DNA of 64,000 bases from Microbacterium sp. MM2322 (GCF_964186585.1 NZ_OZ075067.1:1488001-1552000); one strand, 5' to 3'. Shown: positions 41,255 to 48,557, numbered from the stretch's first letter. Numbers and translations: made by a program. The notes: a model not told the origin generated them from the sequence alone.

Positions 41255-42634
41255 TCAACCGAGCTGAGTCCGGTATTGCTCGATGGCCTTGTCCGCTTCG
41301 GTGCGTGCGTTGGCGAGAGCTTCGTCCAGGGTGACGGATCCGTTGATGGCGGCCTCCATCTGAGCGGAGACCGCAGCTCGGATCGAGGTCATTGCGCCGC
41401 TGAGGCAACCTGCGGTGGCGGTGACACTCGGGGTGTTGTCGATCTGGTCGACGAAAGTCTGAGCGTCGGGGTGGCTGGCAAGGTATTTTCTGCGCGCGGG
41501 CAGGTCGTCCACGCCCTTATTGACCGGGACGTAGCCGGTGGCCGCGCTGAACGACTCTTGGTTTTCCGCCGAAGCGAGGTAGCTGATGAGCTTCCATCCG
41601 GCTACCTTCTCTGCATCGGTTGCAGTCGAGCTCAACCACATCGCTGCGCCGCCGATAACCGGCCCCGCTTCGGTGGGGTCTGCGCCCTCTGACAGTGGAT
41701 ACGGCACGGCCTCGAAGTCGAACGAGGGCGCAGATGTGTCCAGCGCCCCTGCAGCTCCGGAACTGTTGAACATCATGGCGACCTGACCTGCGGCGAACGC
41801 TGTCACGGCAGCGTTGCCGTCGACACCGATGTCGGTACCGGCGCCCGAGGTGTAGACATCAACCAGTGACCGGAGTCCGTCGACCTGGGCAGGCGCATCC
41901 AACGGAAGTGACGTGGCGCCATCGCCGCTGCGGCCATTCTTCGGTGTGCAGTAGGAATTTCCAGATGCAGCGGTGATCTGCTCGAACCACCATCCATCGA
42001 ACGATCCCGCCAGACCGGACACCCCGGTCTTCGCCTTGACCCTCTTGGCGGCTGCCGCCACATCTTGGATCGTCTTCAGATCTGTCTTCGGGTCGATCCC
42101 GGCCTGCGTGAGCAGGTCGGTGTTCACCCACAGCACAGGTGTGGAAATGGCCAGAGGAACGGCGAACATCTCGCCATCGGCGCCGTAGTAGTTCGCTCCC
42201 ACAGGCCGGATCTGGCTGAGGTCGAGGTCGTCAGGGTTTGCTTTAGCCATCGCCTCGGGGGAAACGCTACGTTGCACGTCGCGAAGGTAGCCCGAGGTGG
42301 TGTCTCCGGAGATCACCACGGTCGGGGTGGAGTCGTCTCGGAGTCCAGCCGTGTATTTCGCCAGCAGGTCGGTGTATGAACCCTGAAAGCTTGAGTTGAC
42401 GTGGATCTTGCCCGCGTTGGCTGCATTGAACGCCGAGATCGATGCGTCGAGCGCCTCGCCGTTCGCGTTGCCGAACCCGTGCCAGAGGGTGATGGTGGTG
42501 ACACCGTCGGCGTCCTCGAGCGCCTCGGGTCCGGGGGCGCCCTTTGAACCGCTGCCCGCCGACGCCTCCGGGCTGCACGCCGCGAGGCTGAGGGCGAGGA
42601 CACCGACGGCGATGCTCGCGATGAGTTTCTTCAT
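41255..42634 (-). CDS. UgpB-like ABC transporter solute-binding lipoprotein
   Basis: 459 aa from ATG 42634 with GGAG upstream. Signal peptide MKKLIASIAVGVLALSLAAC, lipobox Cys20. It aligns by eye along its length with E. coli UgpB: WHGFGNANGE, FQGSYTDLLAKYTAGLR, NYYGADGEMFAVPLAISTP, FAAGQVAMMFNSSGA, GPVIGGAAMWLSS, TGYVPV, and a C-terminal SIRAAV. Residues matching UgpB's glycerol-3-phosphate site appear kept (Tyr87, Ser291/292, Gly328/329, Tyr368, Arg419). Ligand is therefore likely a glycerol phosphate, glycerophosphodiester or similar phosphate ester. Confidence 0.9.
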   Translation of the reverse strand: MKKLIASIAVGVLALSLAACSPEASAGSGSKGAPGPEALEDADGVTTITLWHGFGNANGEALDASISAFNAANAGKIHVNSSFQGSYTDLLAKYTAGLRDDSTPTVVISGDTTSGYLRDVQRSVSPEAMAKANPDDLDLSQIRPVGANYYGADGEMFAVPLAISTPVLWVNTDLLTQAGIDPKTDLKTIQDVAAAAKRVKAKTGVSGLAGSFDGWWFEQITAASGNSYCTPKNGRSGDGATSLPLDAPAQVDGLRSLVDVYTSGAGTDIGVDGNAAVTAFAAGQVAMMFNSSGAAGALDTSAPSFDFEAVPYPLSEGADPTEAGPVIGGAAMWLSSTATDAEKVAGWKLISYLASAENQESFSAATGYVPVNKGVDDLPARRKYLASHPDAQTFVDQIDNTPSVTATAGCLSGAMTSIRAAVSAQMEAAINGSVTLDEALANARTEADKAIEQYRTQLG

Positions 42635-42751
42635 GTTGTCTCCTTCTTCGATGGCACCGTTGGACGATGCGGGTTTCGCGATGCACACTCGACGGCGTCG
42701 CGAGGTCTCAAGGTGAGGGCAGCGCGGCGGGGCGGGGCCCAGAAGCGATCG

Positions 42752-43648
42752 CTACTTGCCCGACCCACTGGCGAGGCCGGTGACGAGCAGTCGCTGGCTG
42801 AAAATGACCAGCAGGACCGTGGGCACGAGGACGAGAGCGGTCCCGGCGAAGATGACGGCGGGACTCGTCACCTCGGAGGTCACCAACTGGGTCAGGCCGA
42901 CTTGCACCGTTCGGTTGTTGGGCGAGTCGGTGATCAGCAGGGGCCAGAAGAATCCGTTCCACGCGGCCAGCGCGCTCCACATCACGGAGGTCGTGACCTG
43001 GTTGCGGGCGGAAGGCATGAGGACAAGGAACAGGGTGCGCAGGTCGCCACAGCCGTCCAAGCGGGCTGCTTCCCACAGCTCGTGGGGGATCGAGGCGAAG
43101 GCTTGTCGCAGGAGGAAGATCGGATATCCAACGGCGAGAAAGGGAATCACAATCCCGAAGATGGTGTCCCGCAGACCCAGTCCTGTCACGAATTCGTAGT
43201 TGGGGATGACGAGACTCTCGCCGGGCACCGCCAGCGTGGCGATGATGAATCCAAAGGCGACAGCTCGCCCGCGCCACCGCGGAAACACAAGCGCGTAGGC
43301 CGCGAGCGACGCAGTAATGAGCTGCGCAAGAGTTTGCAGAACGACGACGACGAGGCTCACCAGATACTGGTTGCCGAGCGGGATTGACCGCAGTGCGGCG
43401 GCGAAATTGTCCACCGTGAATCGGTCGAGTGGGGGCATGAGTCCGTTGCTGATGAGGGTGCCGTTCGGGAAAAAGCCGGTGGCGAAACTCAGGTAGAGCG
43501 GAAAGCCCATGACGACGAAGAGCAGCACGATGACAAGGAAGCGGGGGAGGTCGCGCCAGGTGAGCGAGTGAAAGTTTCCGCGCCTATTCGCACGGCTCTC
43601 CTTTTGCGGCATCCCGAGGACCGCTGTCCCAGTGGTGGGTGCAGACAT
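42752..43648 (-). CDS. ABC transporter permease, UgpE/MalG type
   Basis: 298 aa with six probable helices: FLVIVLLFVVMGFPLYLSFATGF first, then ALVFPRWRGRAVAFGFIIATLAVPGESLVIPNY, and the EAA loop LWEAARLDGCGDLRTLFLVLMPSARNQV. ATG 43648 is preferred to ATG 43657 because GGAAGG lies directly against the latter but is well placed for the former. It begins 1 nt after the stop of the UgpA-type gene. Confidence 0.92.
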   Translation of the reverse strand: MSAPTTGTAVLGMPQKESRANRRGNFHSLTWRDLPRFLVIVLLFVVMGFPLYLSFATGFFPNGTLISNGLMPPLDRFTVDNFAAALRSIPLGNQYLVSLVVVVLQTLAQLITASLAAYALVFPRWRGRAVAFGFIIATLAVPGESLVIPNYEFVTGLGLRDTIFGIVIPFLAVGYPIFLLRQAFASIPHELWEAARLDGCGDLRTLFLVLMPSARNQVTTSVMWSALAAWNGFFWPLLITDSPNNRTVQVGLTQLVTSEVTSPAVIFAGTALVLVPTVLLVIFSQRLLVTGLASGSGK

Positions 43649-43649
43649 G

Positions 43650-44552
43650 TCACGCATCCTTCCGATTTGCGATCTTGAATTGGATGGCTGTCACGGCCGC
43701 GATCAGGAGGACGAGGAACGTCCCGATGACAGACGCGCGGCCGAAGTCAGGGACGCCGCGCCCGAACGCCAGCTGGTAGAGCTGGTACACCAGCGTCGTG
43801 GTGGTACCCGAGGGGCCGCCACGGGTGAGGACATAGACCTGCGTGAAGGTCTGCAGACCCGCGATCGTCTGCGTGACGAAAAGGAAGAACAGGCTGGGGC
43901 GCATCAACGGAATCAGCATGGTCCAGGCCAGCCTCGCGCCAGAGGCGCCGTCCAGTTCCGCTGCCTCGAGGACTTCTTCGGGGATGTTCCGTATGGCCGC
44001 GATCAGGACAAGGAAAGCAAACCCGGACTCGTACCATGCGGTCGTGACGGAGATGGAGAGGATGGCCCATCCCGGCTCCTGCAGCCAAGGAACGGTGTCG
44101 AACCCGAATCGTTGCAGCAGCAGATTTACCGCGCCGGTTGATGGTCCGAAAAGCCCATAGAAGATTGCTGACGCGGATGCGGCTGAGTAGGCGAAGGGGA
44201 GCGAAAAGATCACCTGAAAGAGACCGCGACCTGGAATCCAACGGCGGAGCAGGAGCACGCAGAGCAGGGAGACCCCCACCGCAAGCACCATTGCAACCAC
44301 AGCGATCAGGAGGGACGTCCACAAGGTCCGCTGAAAGGAACCTGTGGCGAAAAAGTCGACCCAGTTGTCCAGTCCCACGAACCGGGACGGGTTGCCGACG
44401 ATGTCGCTGCCGAAAAAGCTCAGTTGCACACCACGAAAGACCGGGCGATAGACGAAAAGAGCCAGAAGGATGGCCGCGGGCAGCAAGAGCCACGGTCCCA
44501 AACCTGCCTTCGAGAGCTTGCCTCGGAGCCGCGGTTTCGCTTCCAACGTCAT
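43650..44552 (-). CDS. ABC transporter permease, UgpA/MalF type
   Basis: 300 aa, six probable helices: LGPWLLLPAAILLALFVYRPVFRGVQLSFFG, RTLWTSLLIAVVAMVLAVGVSLLCVLLL, and the EAA loop LEAAELDGASGARLAWTMLIPLMRPSLFF. First gene of the operon UgpA-UgpE-UgpB-2H phosphoesterase. Its promoter region has a GATAAT -10 and a GGGAACGTTCCC operator. No UgpC-type ATPase is encoded in the island. Confidence 0.92.
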   Translation of the reverse strand: MTLEAKPRLRGKLSKAGLGPWLLLPAAILLALFVYRPVFRGVQLSFFGSDIVGNPSRFVGLDNWVDFFATGSFQRTLWTSLLIAVVAMVLAVGVSLLCVLLLRRWIPGRGLFQVIFSLPFAYSAASASAIFYGLFGPSTGAVNLLLQRFGFDTVPWLQEPGWAILSISVTTAWYESGFAFLVLIAAIRNIPEEVLEAAELDGASGARLAWTMLIPLMRPSLFFLFVTQTIAGLQTFTQVYVLTRGGPSGTTTTLVYQLYQLAFGRGVPDFGRASVIGTFLVLLIAAVTAIQFKIANRKDA

Positions 44553-44578
44553 TGAGTCTCCTTCGCCCGCATCATCAC

Positions 44579-44590
44579 GGGAACGTTCCC
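44579..44590. promoter_or_regulatory. LacI-type operator GGGAACGTTCCC upstream of the Ugp-like operon
   Basis: A perfect 12-bp palindrome 26 nt before ATG 44552 (minus) and just downstream of a GATAAT -10 at 44604-44609. It contains the same core GGAACGTTCC as the HAD/LacI promoter, linking the two island operons to one regulator. Confidence 0.68.
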
Positions 44591-44603
44591 GAGCTGCGGT
44601 AAA

Positions 44604-44636
44604 ATTATCAGAGGCTCAGGTTGACGACAATCAACC
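44604..44636 (-). promoter_or_regulatory. Promoter region of the Ugp-like operon
   Basis: On the minus strand, GATAAT (44604-44609) is a good -10. Immediately upstream is an inverted repeat GGTTGA-N6-TCAACC (44619-44636), in the place of a -35 or activator site. No clear -35 hexamer is seen. The stretch further right to 44776 has a small hairpin (44645-44657) and no convincing gene. Confidence 0.4.
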
Positions 44637-44703
44637 GGGGAGTAGCCCCAAAGGGGCGAACCCTCGAACAGATGCCCTTCATCGGACCGGGGGAGCGAGC
44701 CTG

Positions 44704-44820
44704 ATGGGGCACCATCGCCGCTACCTTGAGGCGTGTAAGGAGGAAGGCTGGGGGAGCAGTTCTCCTTGCGATCAACGCGACGTCGGACTCTCGACGACGC
44801 GCCTGCCGCTCGCGCTCTGA
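44704..44820 (+). pseudogene. 38-codon chimeric ORF ending in the repeated ROK tail
   Basis: ATG 44704 follows GGGGGAG (44689-44695) and encodes MGHHRRYLEACKEEGWG plus a short linker. It then reads in frame into direct-repeat copy 2, ending DVGLSTTRLPLAL exactly as the ROK protein does. I do not recognise the first part. It may be a remnant of a gene disrupted at the junction, or not translated at all. Confidence 0.3.
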
Positions 44821-44824
44821 GGGC
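44777..44824 (+). repeat. 48-bp direct repeat, copy 2 (right island boundary)
   Basis: 47 of 48 bases match copy 1 (36321-36368). The reading frame and TGA of the ROK tail are preserved even though no ROK gene precedes it here. The phosphotransferase gene ends 7 nt beyond it on the other strand. Confidence 0.85.
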
Positions 44825-44830
44825 TCCGGG

Positions 44831-45718
44831 TTACTCCGGCGTCATGCCCTCCGGGTCGAACAGCGTGCCATGAGCCACGCGTCGCCGGAAGTTGTGGAGT
44901 GCATGGTCGCGGAGGCCGTCGAGTCCCGCGAGGACCGCTGAAGCCGCGACCTGCAGCGGCAGCGTGGCGCGAAGGAGCATCGCGCGTTGCAGCACCGCGC
45001 TGGAGCAGAGCTGAGACGCTGCGCGCGCACCGTGGAAGCCGATGAGGGGAGCGATATCGGTCGCCGGGTCCCCGAGGCACGCATGGTCCAGGTCGATGAG
45101 ACCGCTCAGATCGTCACCAGCCCAGAGCATGTTGTGCGGACCGAAATCACCATGGCAGAAGGTGACTTCCTCCGTCTCGCTCGACAGCACGTCCTCGATG
45201 GCGGCGGATGCGGCTGCCCCCGCGTCGGCTGAAAGCCGGGGGACGAGCTCCTCGGCAACGATCTCTGTCCACAGCATCCCGCCGCACCACGATCGCGGCG
45301 GCGGCAGATCAGTAAGACACGACACAGGAATCTGCCGGAAGAGCGTGAGCGTCTCGGCGTACACCTTCATCCGGAACTGCGACCGATCGGCGACGTCTAG
45401 GGAAGGTCGTCCCGGTACCTGGCTCATCAACACGGCACCCGCCGCGGTCGCTTCCTCCGATGTGGCGAGCGGCTCGGGTATTCGGAGGGGAAAGTCGCTC
45501 GTCGACAGGATCCGGAGGATTCGATGCTCTCTCGCGGCGCGCCGGGAGCCGTCGCGTCCGATCGTGACGCGAGCGACAGGGCCGTCGGGCAACACGGCGA
45601 CCTGGTGAAATGCGCCATTCGTCGCACGGGCGGCAGACCAGTCCCACTCGGGCCAGAAGCGAGCGGCGACGACGCGCACGTCAGGTGGTGCGACATCCTG
45701 ATCCACGGCCGATCCCAT
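44831..45718 (-). CDS. APH-family phosphotransferase
   Basis: 295 aa from ATG 45718. Aminoglycoside/choline-kinase-like fold: ATP-site strand GPVARVTIGRDG, AGAVLMSQVPGRPSL, then the catalytic loop CHGDFGPHNMLW (Asp in HGD-F-x-x-x-N) and metal site LIDLDHACLGDPATDIA. Substrate unknown; sequence alone does not show antibiotic resistance. TACGGT (45726-45731) lies 7 nt before ATG 45718, a leaderless layout that favours it over GTG 45739. An AT-rich palindrome lies about 75 nt upstream. Confidence 0.85.
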   Translation of the reverse strand: MGSAVDQDVAPPDVRVVAARFWPEWDWSAARATNGAFHQVAVLPDGPVARVTIGRDGSRRAAREHRILRILSTSDFPLRIPEPLATSEEATAAGAVLMSQVPGRPSLDVADRSQFRMKVYAETLTLFRQIPVSCLTDLPPPRSWCGGMLWTEIVAEELVPRLSADAGAAASAAIEDVLSSETEEVTFCHGDFGPHNMLWAGDDLSGLIDLDHACLGDPATDIAPLIGFHGARAASQLCSSAVLQRAMLLRATLPLQVAASAVLAGLDGLRDHALHNFRRRVAHGTLFDPEGMTPE

Positions 45719-45792
45719 GGCCCACACCGTACCTGCCACCTGACGAGACGTGGCGTCCCATGGAGGAGCGGCCTCGCTCTCTTTGATTTGAC

Positions 45793-45806
45793 ATAATGTG
45801 CATTAT
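45793..45806. promoter_or_regulatory. AT-rich palindrome ATAATGTGCATTAT
   Basis: A perfect inverted repeat with 6-bp arms around TG, striking in this GC-rich sequence. It sits between the stop of the membrane protein gene (45824) and the phosphotransferase start (45718), and it overlaps a possible minus-strand -10 (GATAAT, 45804-45809). Form is like MarR-type operators; no MarR gene is adjacent. Confidence 0.4.
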
Positions 45807-45823
45807 CGGCTGTTTGATCCTTC

Positions 45824-46846
45824 TCAGAGGCATCCCGTGGTGATCACCCCGTGGATCGTTCCGTCGATCGTTGAACGATCGGCGATGCGCAGGGTGACCG
45901 TCGTGATCGGATCGAAGCGGATGTCCGTCTGGATCGCACGATCGACCTCGTACCCGGCGGCATCCCACGTCGCGAGGATCTTCTCCAGTGACGCCGCGTT
46001 GTCCTCGGTTGCGAACGCGAACGTCAGCGCCGATTGCGCGGTGCCACGATCGCATGTCGTCCGTGTCGGCGCGGACGACGCCACGGCGCGGCCGTCCGTG
46101 CCGACGGCTCCGGGAACCGCAGCGAGTGTCGCTGCGTACATGCGCTCCAGTTCCGCCTCGGCGCGTTCCAGACTGACGGGTGCCGGCGCAGTCGGCGTCG
46201 GCGACGGACGATCCGCCTGATACGTCGGACGCTTCAGCCCGCACTCCGGCACGTGCCCCGTCAGCTCAGGCACGGTCACCGTTTCGACGACACCACTGCC
46301 CGCGGAGGCAGCCGACACCCGCAGAGTTCCGTCCTCTTCCGAGGCGCCGTACGCGCCCTCGTGGAACGGCATCCCGCCATCCGCGTTCGAGATCGTCGCC
46401 ACGCCGGTCGCAACGAGACCGTCCATGCGGTACAGGGAGCTCGAGCTCGACAGCCAGTGGTTCTCCTCGCGGACGAGGTAACCGGTGTCGCATCCGTCAT
46501 CGTCGATGAGCGGCGACACGATGGTGGTCGGGAACGTCGCCAGGAACACACCTGCGCCCGCGACGAGCACCGCTCCGGTTGCCGCGACCCTCGCCACGAT
46601 CACTCCAACGCGGCCCGCGACCCTCGTCGCTCGCAGACTGAAGACGAGGACAGTGAGGTCGATCACGCCCACCAGGATGAGCACAGCCACGATCTGCGGC
46701 GAATCCAGCGTCCCTACGAGAACCGTCGTGCCCTCGCCTTCCTCGCTCGTCGACACCGCTACGGCGATCATCGCTGCGGCGATGAGAACTGCCACCACCG
46801 CTGTGAGGACTCGGATGCCGACGGCCACGCGCCGTGCGTCAGCCAC
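45824..46846 (-). CDS. Uncharacterised membrane protein with extracellular Cys-containing domain
   Basis: 340 aa from GTG 46846, which overlaps the XRE gene's stop by 8 nt. Three predicted membrane helices in the first ~130 residues (IRVLTAVVAVLIAAAMIAVAV; IVAVLILVGVIDLTVLVFSL; VAATGAVLVAGAGVFLATF). A ~210-residue soluble region follows, with four Cys (GCDTG, PECGL, TTCDRG, TTGCL), a Pro/Thr linker and alpha/beta-like C-terminal sequence. I recognise no family. Its position suggests a role linked to the DUF2975/XRE pair. Confidence 0.65.
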   Translation of the reverse strand: MADARRVAVGIRVLTAVVAVLIAAAMIAVAVSTSEEGEGTTVLVGTLDSPQIVAVLILVGVIDLTVLVFSLRATRVAGRVGVIVARVAATGAVLVAGAGVFLATFPTTIVSPLIDDDGCDTGYLVREENHWLSSSSSLYRMDGLVATGVATISNADGGMPFHEGAYGASEEDGTLRVSAASAGSGVVETVTVPELTGHVPECGLKRPTYQADRPSPTPTAPAPVSLERAEAELERMYAATLAAVPGAVGTDGRAVASSAPTRTTCDRGTAQSALTFAFATEDNAASLEKILATWDAAGYEVDRAIQTDIRFDPITTVTLRIADRSTIDGTIHGVITTGCL

Positions 46847-47060
46847 CCGTATCCTCGGCCGGCTCCCAGCGCAGCAAATCACCCGGTTGGCAGTCGAGCG
46901 CCTCGCAGAGCGCGTCGAGCGTCGTGAACCGGACGGCTTTCGCCCGGCCGTTCTTCAGCACCGCGAGGTTCGCCGGTGTGATGCCGATGCGGGCGGCCAG
47001 GTCACCCACGGCCATCTTCCGCCGCGCGAGCATGACATCGATGTCCACGACGATGGGCAT
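46839..47060 (-). CDS. XRE-family helix-turn-helix regulator (YozG-like)
   Basis: 73 aa, nearly all HTH: MLARRKMAVGDLAARIGITPANLAVLKNGRAKAVRFTTLDALCEALDCQPGDLL. This short form typically accompanies a DUF2975 membrane protein, which is what lies directly upstream (start and stop overlap by one base). It probably represses its own operon, and the inverted repeats upstream of DUF2975 are the likely target. Confidence 0.9.
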   Translation of the reverse strand: MPIVVDIDVMLARRKMAVGDLAARIGITPANLAVLKNGRAKAVRFTTLDALCEALDCQPGDLLRWEPAEDTGG

Positions 47061-47524
47061 CAGACGACCTCGTCGAGCTCGGAACGCATCTCGATCGCCT
47101 TCCGCAGCAGTGACCGCATCACCACGACCACCAAGGCCACTCCCCCGGTCGCCAACGCCGCAGCGTAGATGAGACCGACGACACCGGGGGCGATCCCCCC
47201 GGGCACGAGAAGCGTGGCCAAGACCGCCGTCAGCAGCGCTGCGACGCCGATGGCCGCGATTACGACATCGACGAAGCGGAAGGCGGCGGGAGAGAAGACC
47301 GCATCCACTGCAGCCATGGATACGAGCCGCCAAATGCAGATCGCAACGACCTGCAGGCAGACCAGCCACAGCGCGAGGACAGTCACAGCACTCACCCGCC
47401 AGCCGAAGGGGGTGCTCGCCAGATCGCGCCAGATTGCTGGCAGGATGACTGCCTGCACAGCGGCCGAGCCGATCAAGGATAGGCCGAGAACGCTGCGCAG
47501 GGCCACGATCGTCGTGCGACTCAT
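47060..47524 (-). CDS. DUF2975 family membrane protein
   Basis: 154 aa from ATG 47524. Four predicted helices: TIVALRSVLGLSLIGSAAVQAVILPAIW, VSAVTVLALWLVCLQVVAICIW, VDVVIAAIGVAALLTAVLATLLV and GVVGLIYAAALATGGVALVVVVMRSLL, then a polar end. Function unknown. First gene of a three-gene operon with the XRE regulator and a membrane protein. The long upstream in-frame extension lies antisense to the AEC gene and is rejected. Confidence 0.82.
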   Translation of the reverse strand: MSRTTIVALRSVLGLSLIGSAAVQAVILPAIWRDLASTPFGWRVSAVTVLALWLVCLQVVAICIWRLVSMAAVDAVFSPAAFRFVDVVIAAIGVAALLTAVLATLLVPGGIAPGVVGLIYAAALATGGVALVVVVMRSLLRKAIEMRSELDEVV

Positions 47525-47544
47525 TGTTGCCTTTCGATACTGAT

Positions 47545-47561
47545 CTATCGAAAAACGATAG
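47545..47561. promoter_or_regulatory. Candidate operator of the DUF2975-XRE operon
   Basis: CTATCG-AAAAA-CGATAG is a perfect 6-bp-arm inverted repeat 20 nt upstream of ATG 47524, and a further TTTCGATA (47532-47539) lies between it and the gene. Repeated CGATA units at this position fit autoregulation by the small XRE protein. Confidence 0.5.
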
Positions 47562-47609
47562 CCACTCCCCTGGTCGGATGCAAGCGACACGTCGCCGTAG
47601 GCTCGGAGC

Positions 47610-48542
47610 ATGCTCGAGGTGCTGACTGGATTCGCCGTGATCGGCGTCGCGATCCTGCTGGGGTGGATCATCGGTCGCATCGACCTCCTCGGCCCCACCG
47701 GCGGACAGGTCCTCGGACGCCTGACCTTCTTCGTCCTCAGCCCCTTTCTGCTTTTCGTCGTGCTCGCCCGCGCCGACGTCGCGACGCTGTTCTCCGCTCT
47801 GTTGCCGGTTTCGGCGCTGTCCGCCCTCGCGGTCTTCACGATCTTCGCGGCGGTGTCGAAGTTCGTCTGGCGGCGCCCGGCGGGCGAGGTCCTGATCGGC
47901 CTCCTCTCGGCCGGGCAGGTCAACTCGAACAACATCGGCATCCCGCTATCGCTCTATCTGCTCGGCAGCGCGGCGTACCCGGCGCCGGTGATCCTGTTCC
48001 AGCTGCTGATCCTCACGCCCATCGTGATGGCGATCTTCGAGGCTCTCACCACGGATGGACGCCGACGCCCGTGGCCGATCCTGCGCCGGACGATCACCAA
48101 TCCGATCGTCGTCGGGTCGCTCCTCGGCACGATCGTCTCGGCCAGCGGCATCCCCCTGCCTCCGATCGTCATCGACCCGCTCGAGCTGGTCGCCGGTGCG
48201 GCCGTCCCGGTGCTGTTGATCAGCTACGGAATCTCCCTCAACGGACAGCGGGTCCTCGGGACCCGGGGCCGGCGTCGCGACATACTGCTCGCGAGCGGAC
48301 TCAAGCTGCTCGTCATGCCCCTCGCGGCTTGGCTGCTGTCGCGTTTCGCCTTCGGCCTCTCCCCCGCCGAGGTCCTCGTCGTCACGGTGCTCGCCGCGCT
48401 TCCGACGGCGCAGAACGTCTTCAACTATGCGCAGAGGTACACGATCGGGCAGACGATCGCCCGCGACACGGTGTTCCTTACGACGATCGGGTGCGTTCCC
48501 GTGCTGTTCCTGATCGTCGTCCTGCTCAGCCCCGGCACCTGA
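47610..48542 (+). CDS. AEC family transporter (auxin efflux carrier type)
   Basis: 310 aa with about ten hydrophobic helices in two five-helix repeats: VLTGFAVIGVAILLGWIIGRI, LGRLTFFVLSPFLLFVVLARAD, AGQVNSNNIGIPLSLYLLG (the conserved Asn/Gly motif), and the second half ITNPIVVGSLLGTIVSASGI, VLLISYGISLNG, LPTAQNVFNYAQRY. Family members export or import organic acids or auxin-like anions; substrate unknown. TAGGCT (47598-47603) lies 6 nt before the ATG. Confidence 0.92.
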   Translation: MLEVLTGFAVIGVAILLGWIIGRIDLLGPTGGQVLGRLTFFVLSPFLLFVVLARADVATLFSALLPVSALSALAVFTIFAAVSKFVWRRPAGEVLIGLLSAGQVNSNNIGIPLSLYLLGSAAYPAPVILFQLLILTPIVMAIFEALTTDGRRRPWPILRRTITNPIVVGSLLGTIVSASGIPLPPIVIDPLELVAGAAVPVLLISYGISLNGQRVLGTRGRRRDILLASGLKLLVMPLAAWLLSRFAFGLSPAEVLVVTVLAALPTAQNVFNYAQRYTIGQTIARDTVFLTTIGCVPVLFLIVVLLSPGT

Positions 48543-48557
48543 GCCGAGGGAGACAGC

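Larger units (their letters stand above)
36369..44776. mobile_element. Putative genomic island at the 3' end of a ROK gene
   Basis: About 8.4 kb between the direct repeats: a thiolase, an acyl-CoA ligase, a HAD phosphatase, a LacI regulator, a 2H phosphoesterase, a UgpB-like lipoprotein and two permeases. By eye the part from about 38.7 kb to 44.7 kb is less GC-rich than the flanks. No integrase, transposase or tRNA is visible, so the element, if mobile, is degraded or was mobilised in trans. Alternative: a segmental duplication or homologous exchange between ROK 3' ends. Confidence 0.55.

Noticed and set aside
44645..44657. Small hairpin GCCCC-AAA-GGGGC near the right junction
   Set aside because: Five base pairs with a 3-nt loop are expected by chance in this composition; no role assigned.
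36369..44776. Integrase, transposase or resolvase within the island
   Set aside because: Every open frame in the segment was considered and none has recombinase motifs; mobility is argued from the repeat alone.
44831..45718. Phosphotransferase as an antibiotic-resistance gene
   Set aside because: The HGDF-type loop is shared by choline, sugar and homoserine kinases; nothing specific to aminoglycoside enzymes is visible.
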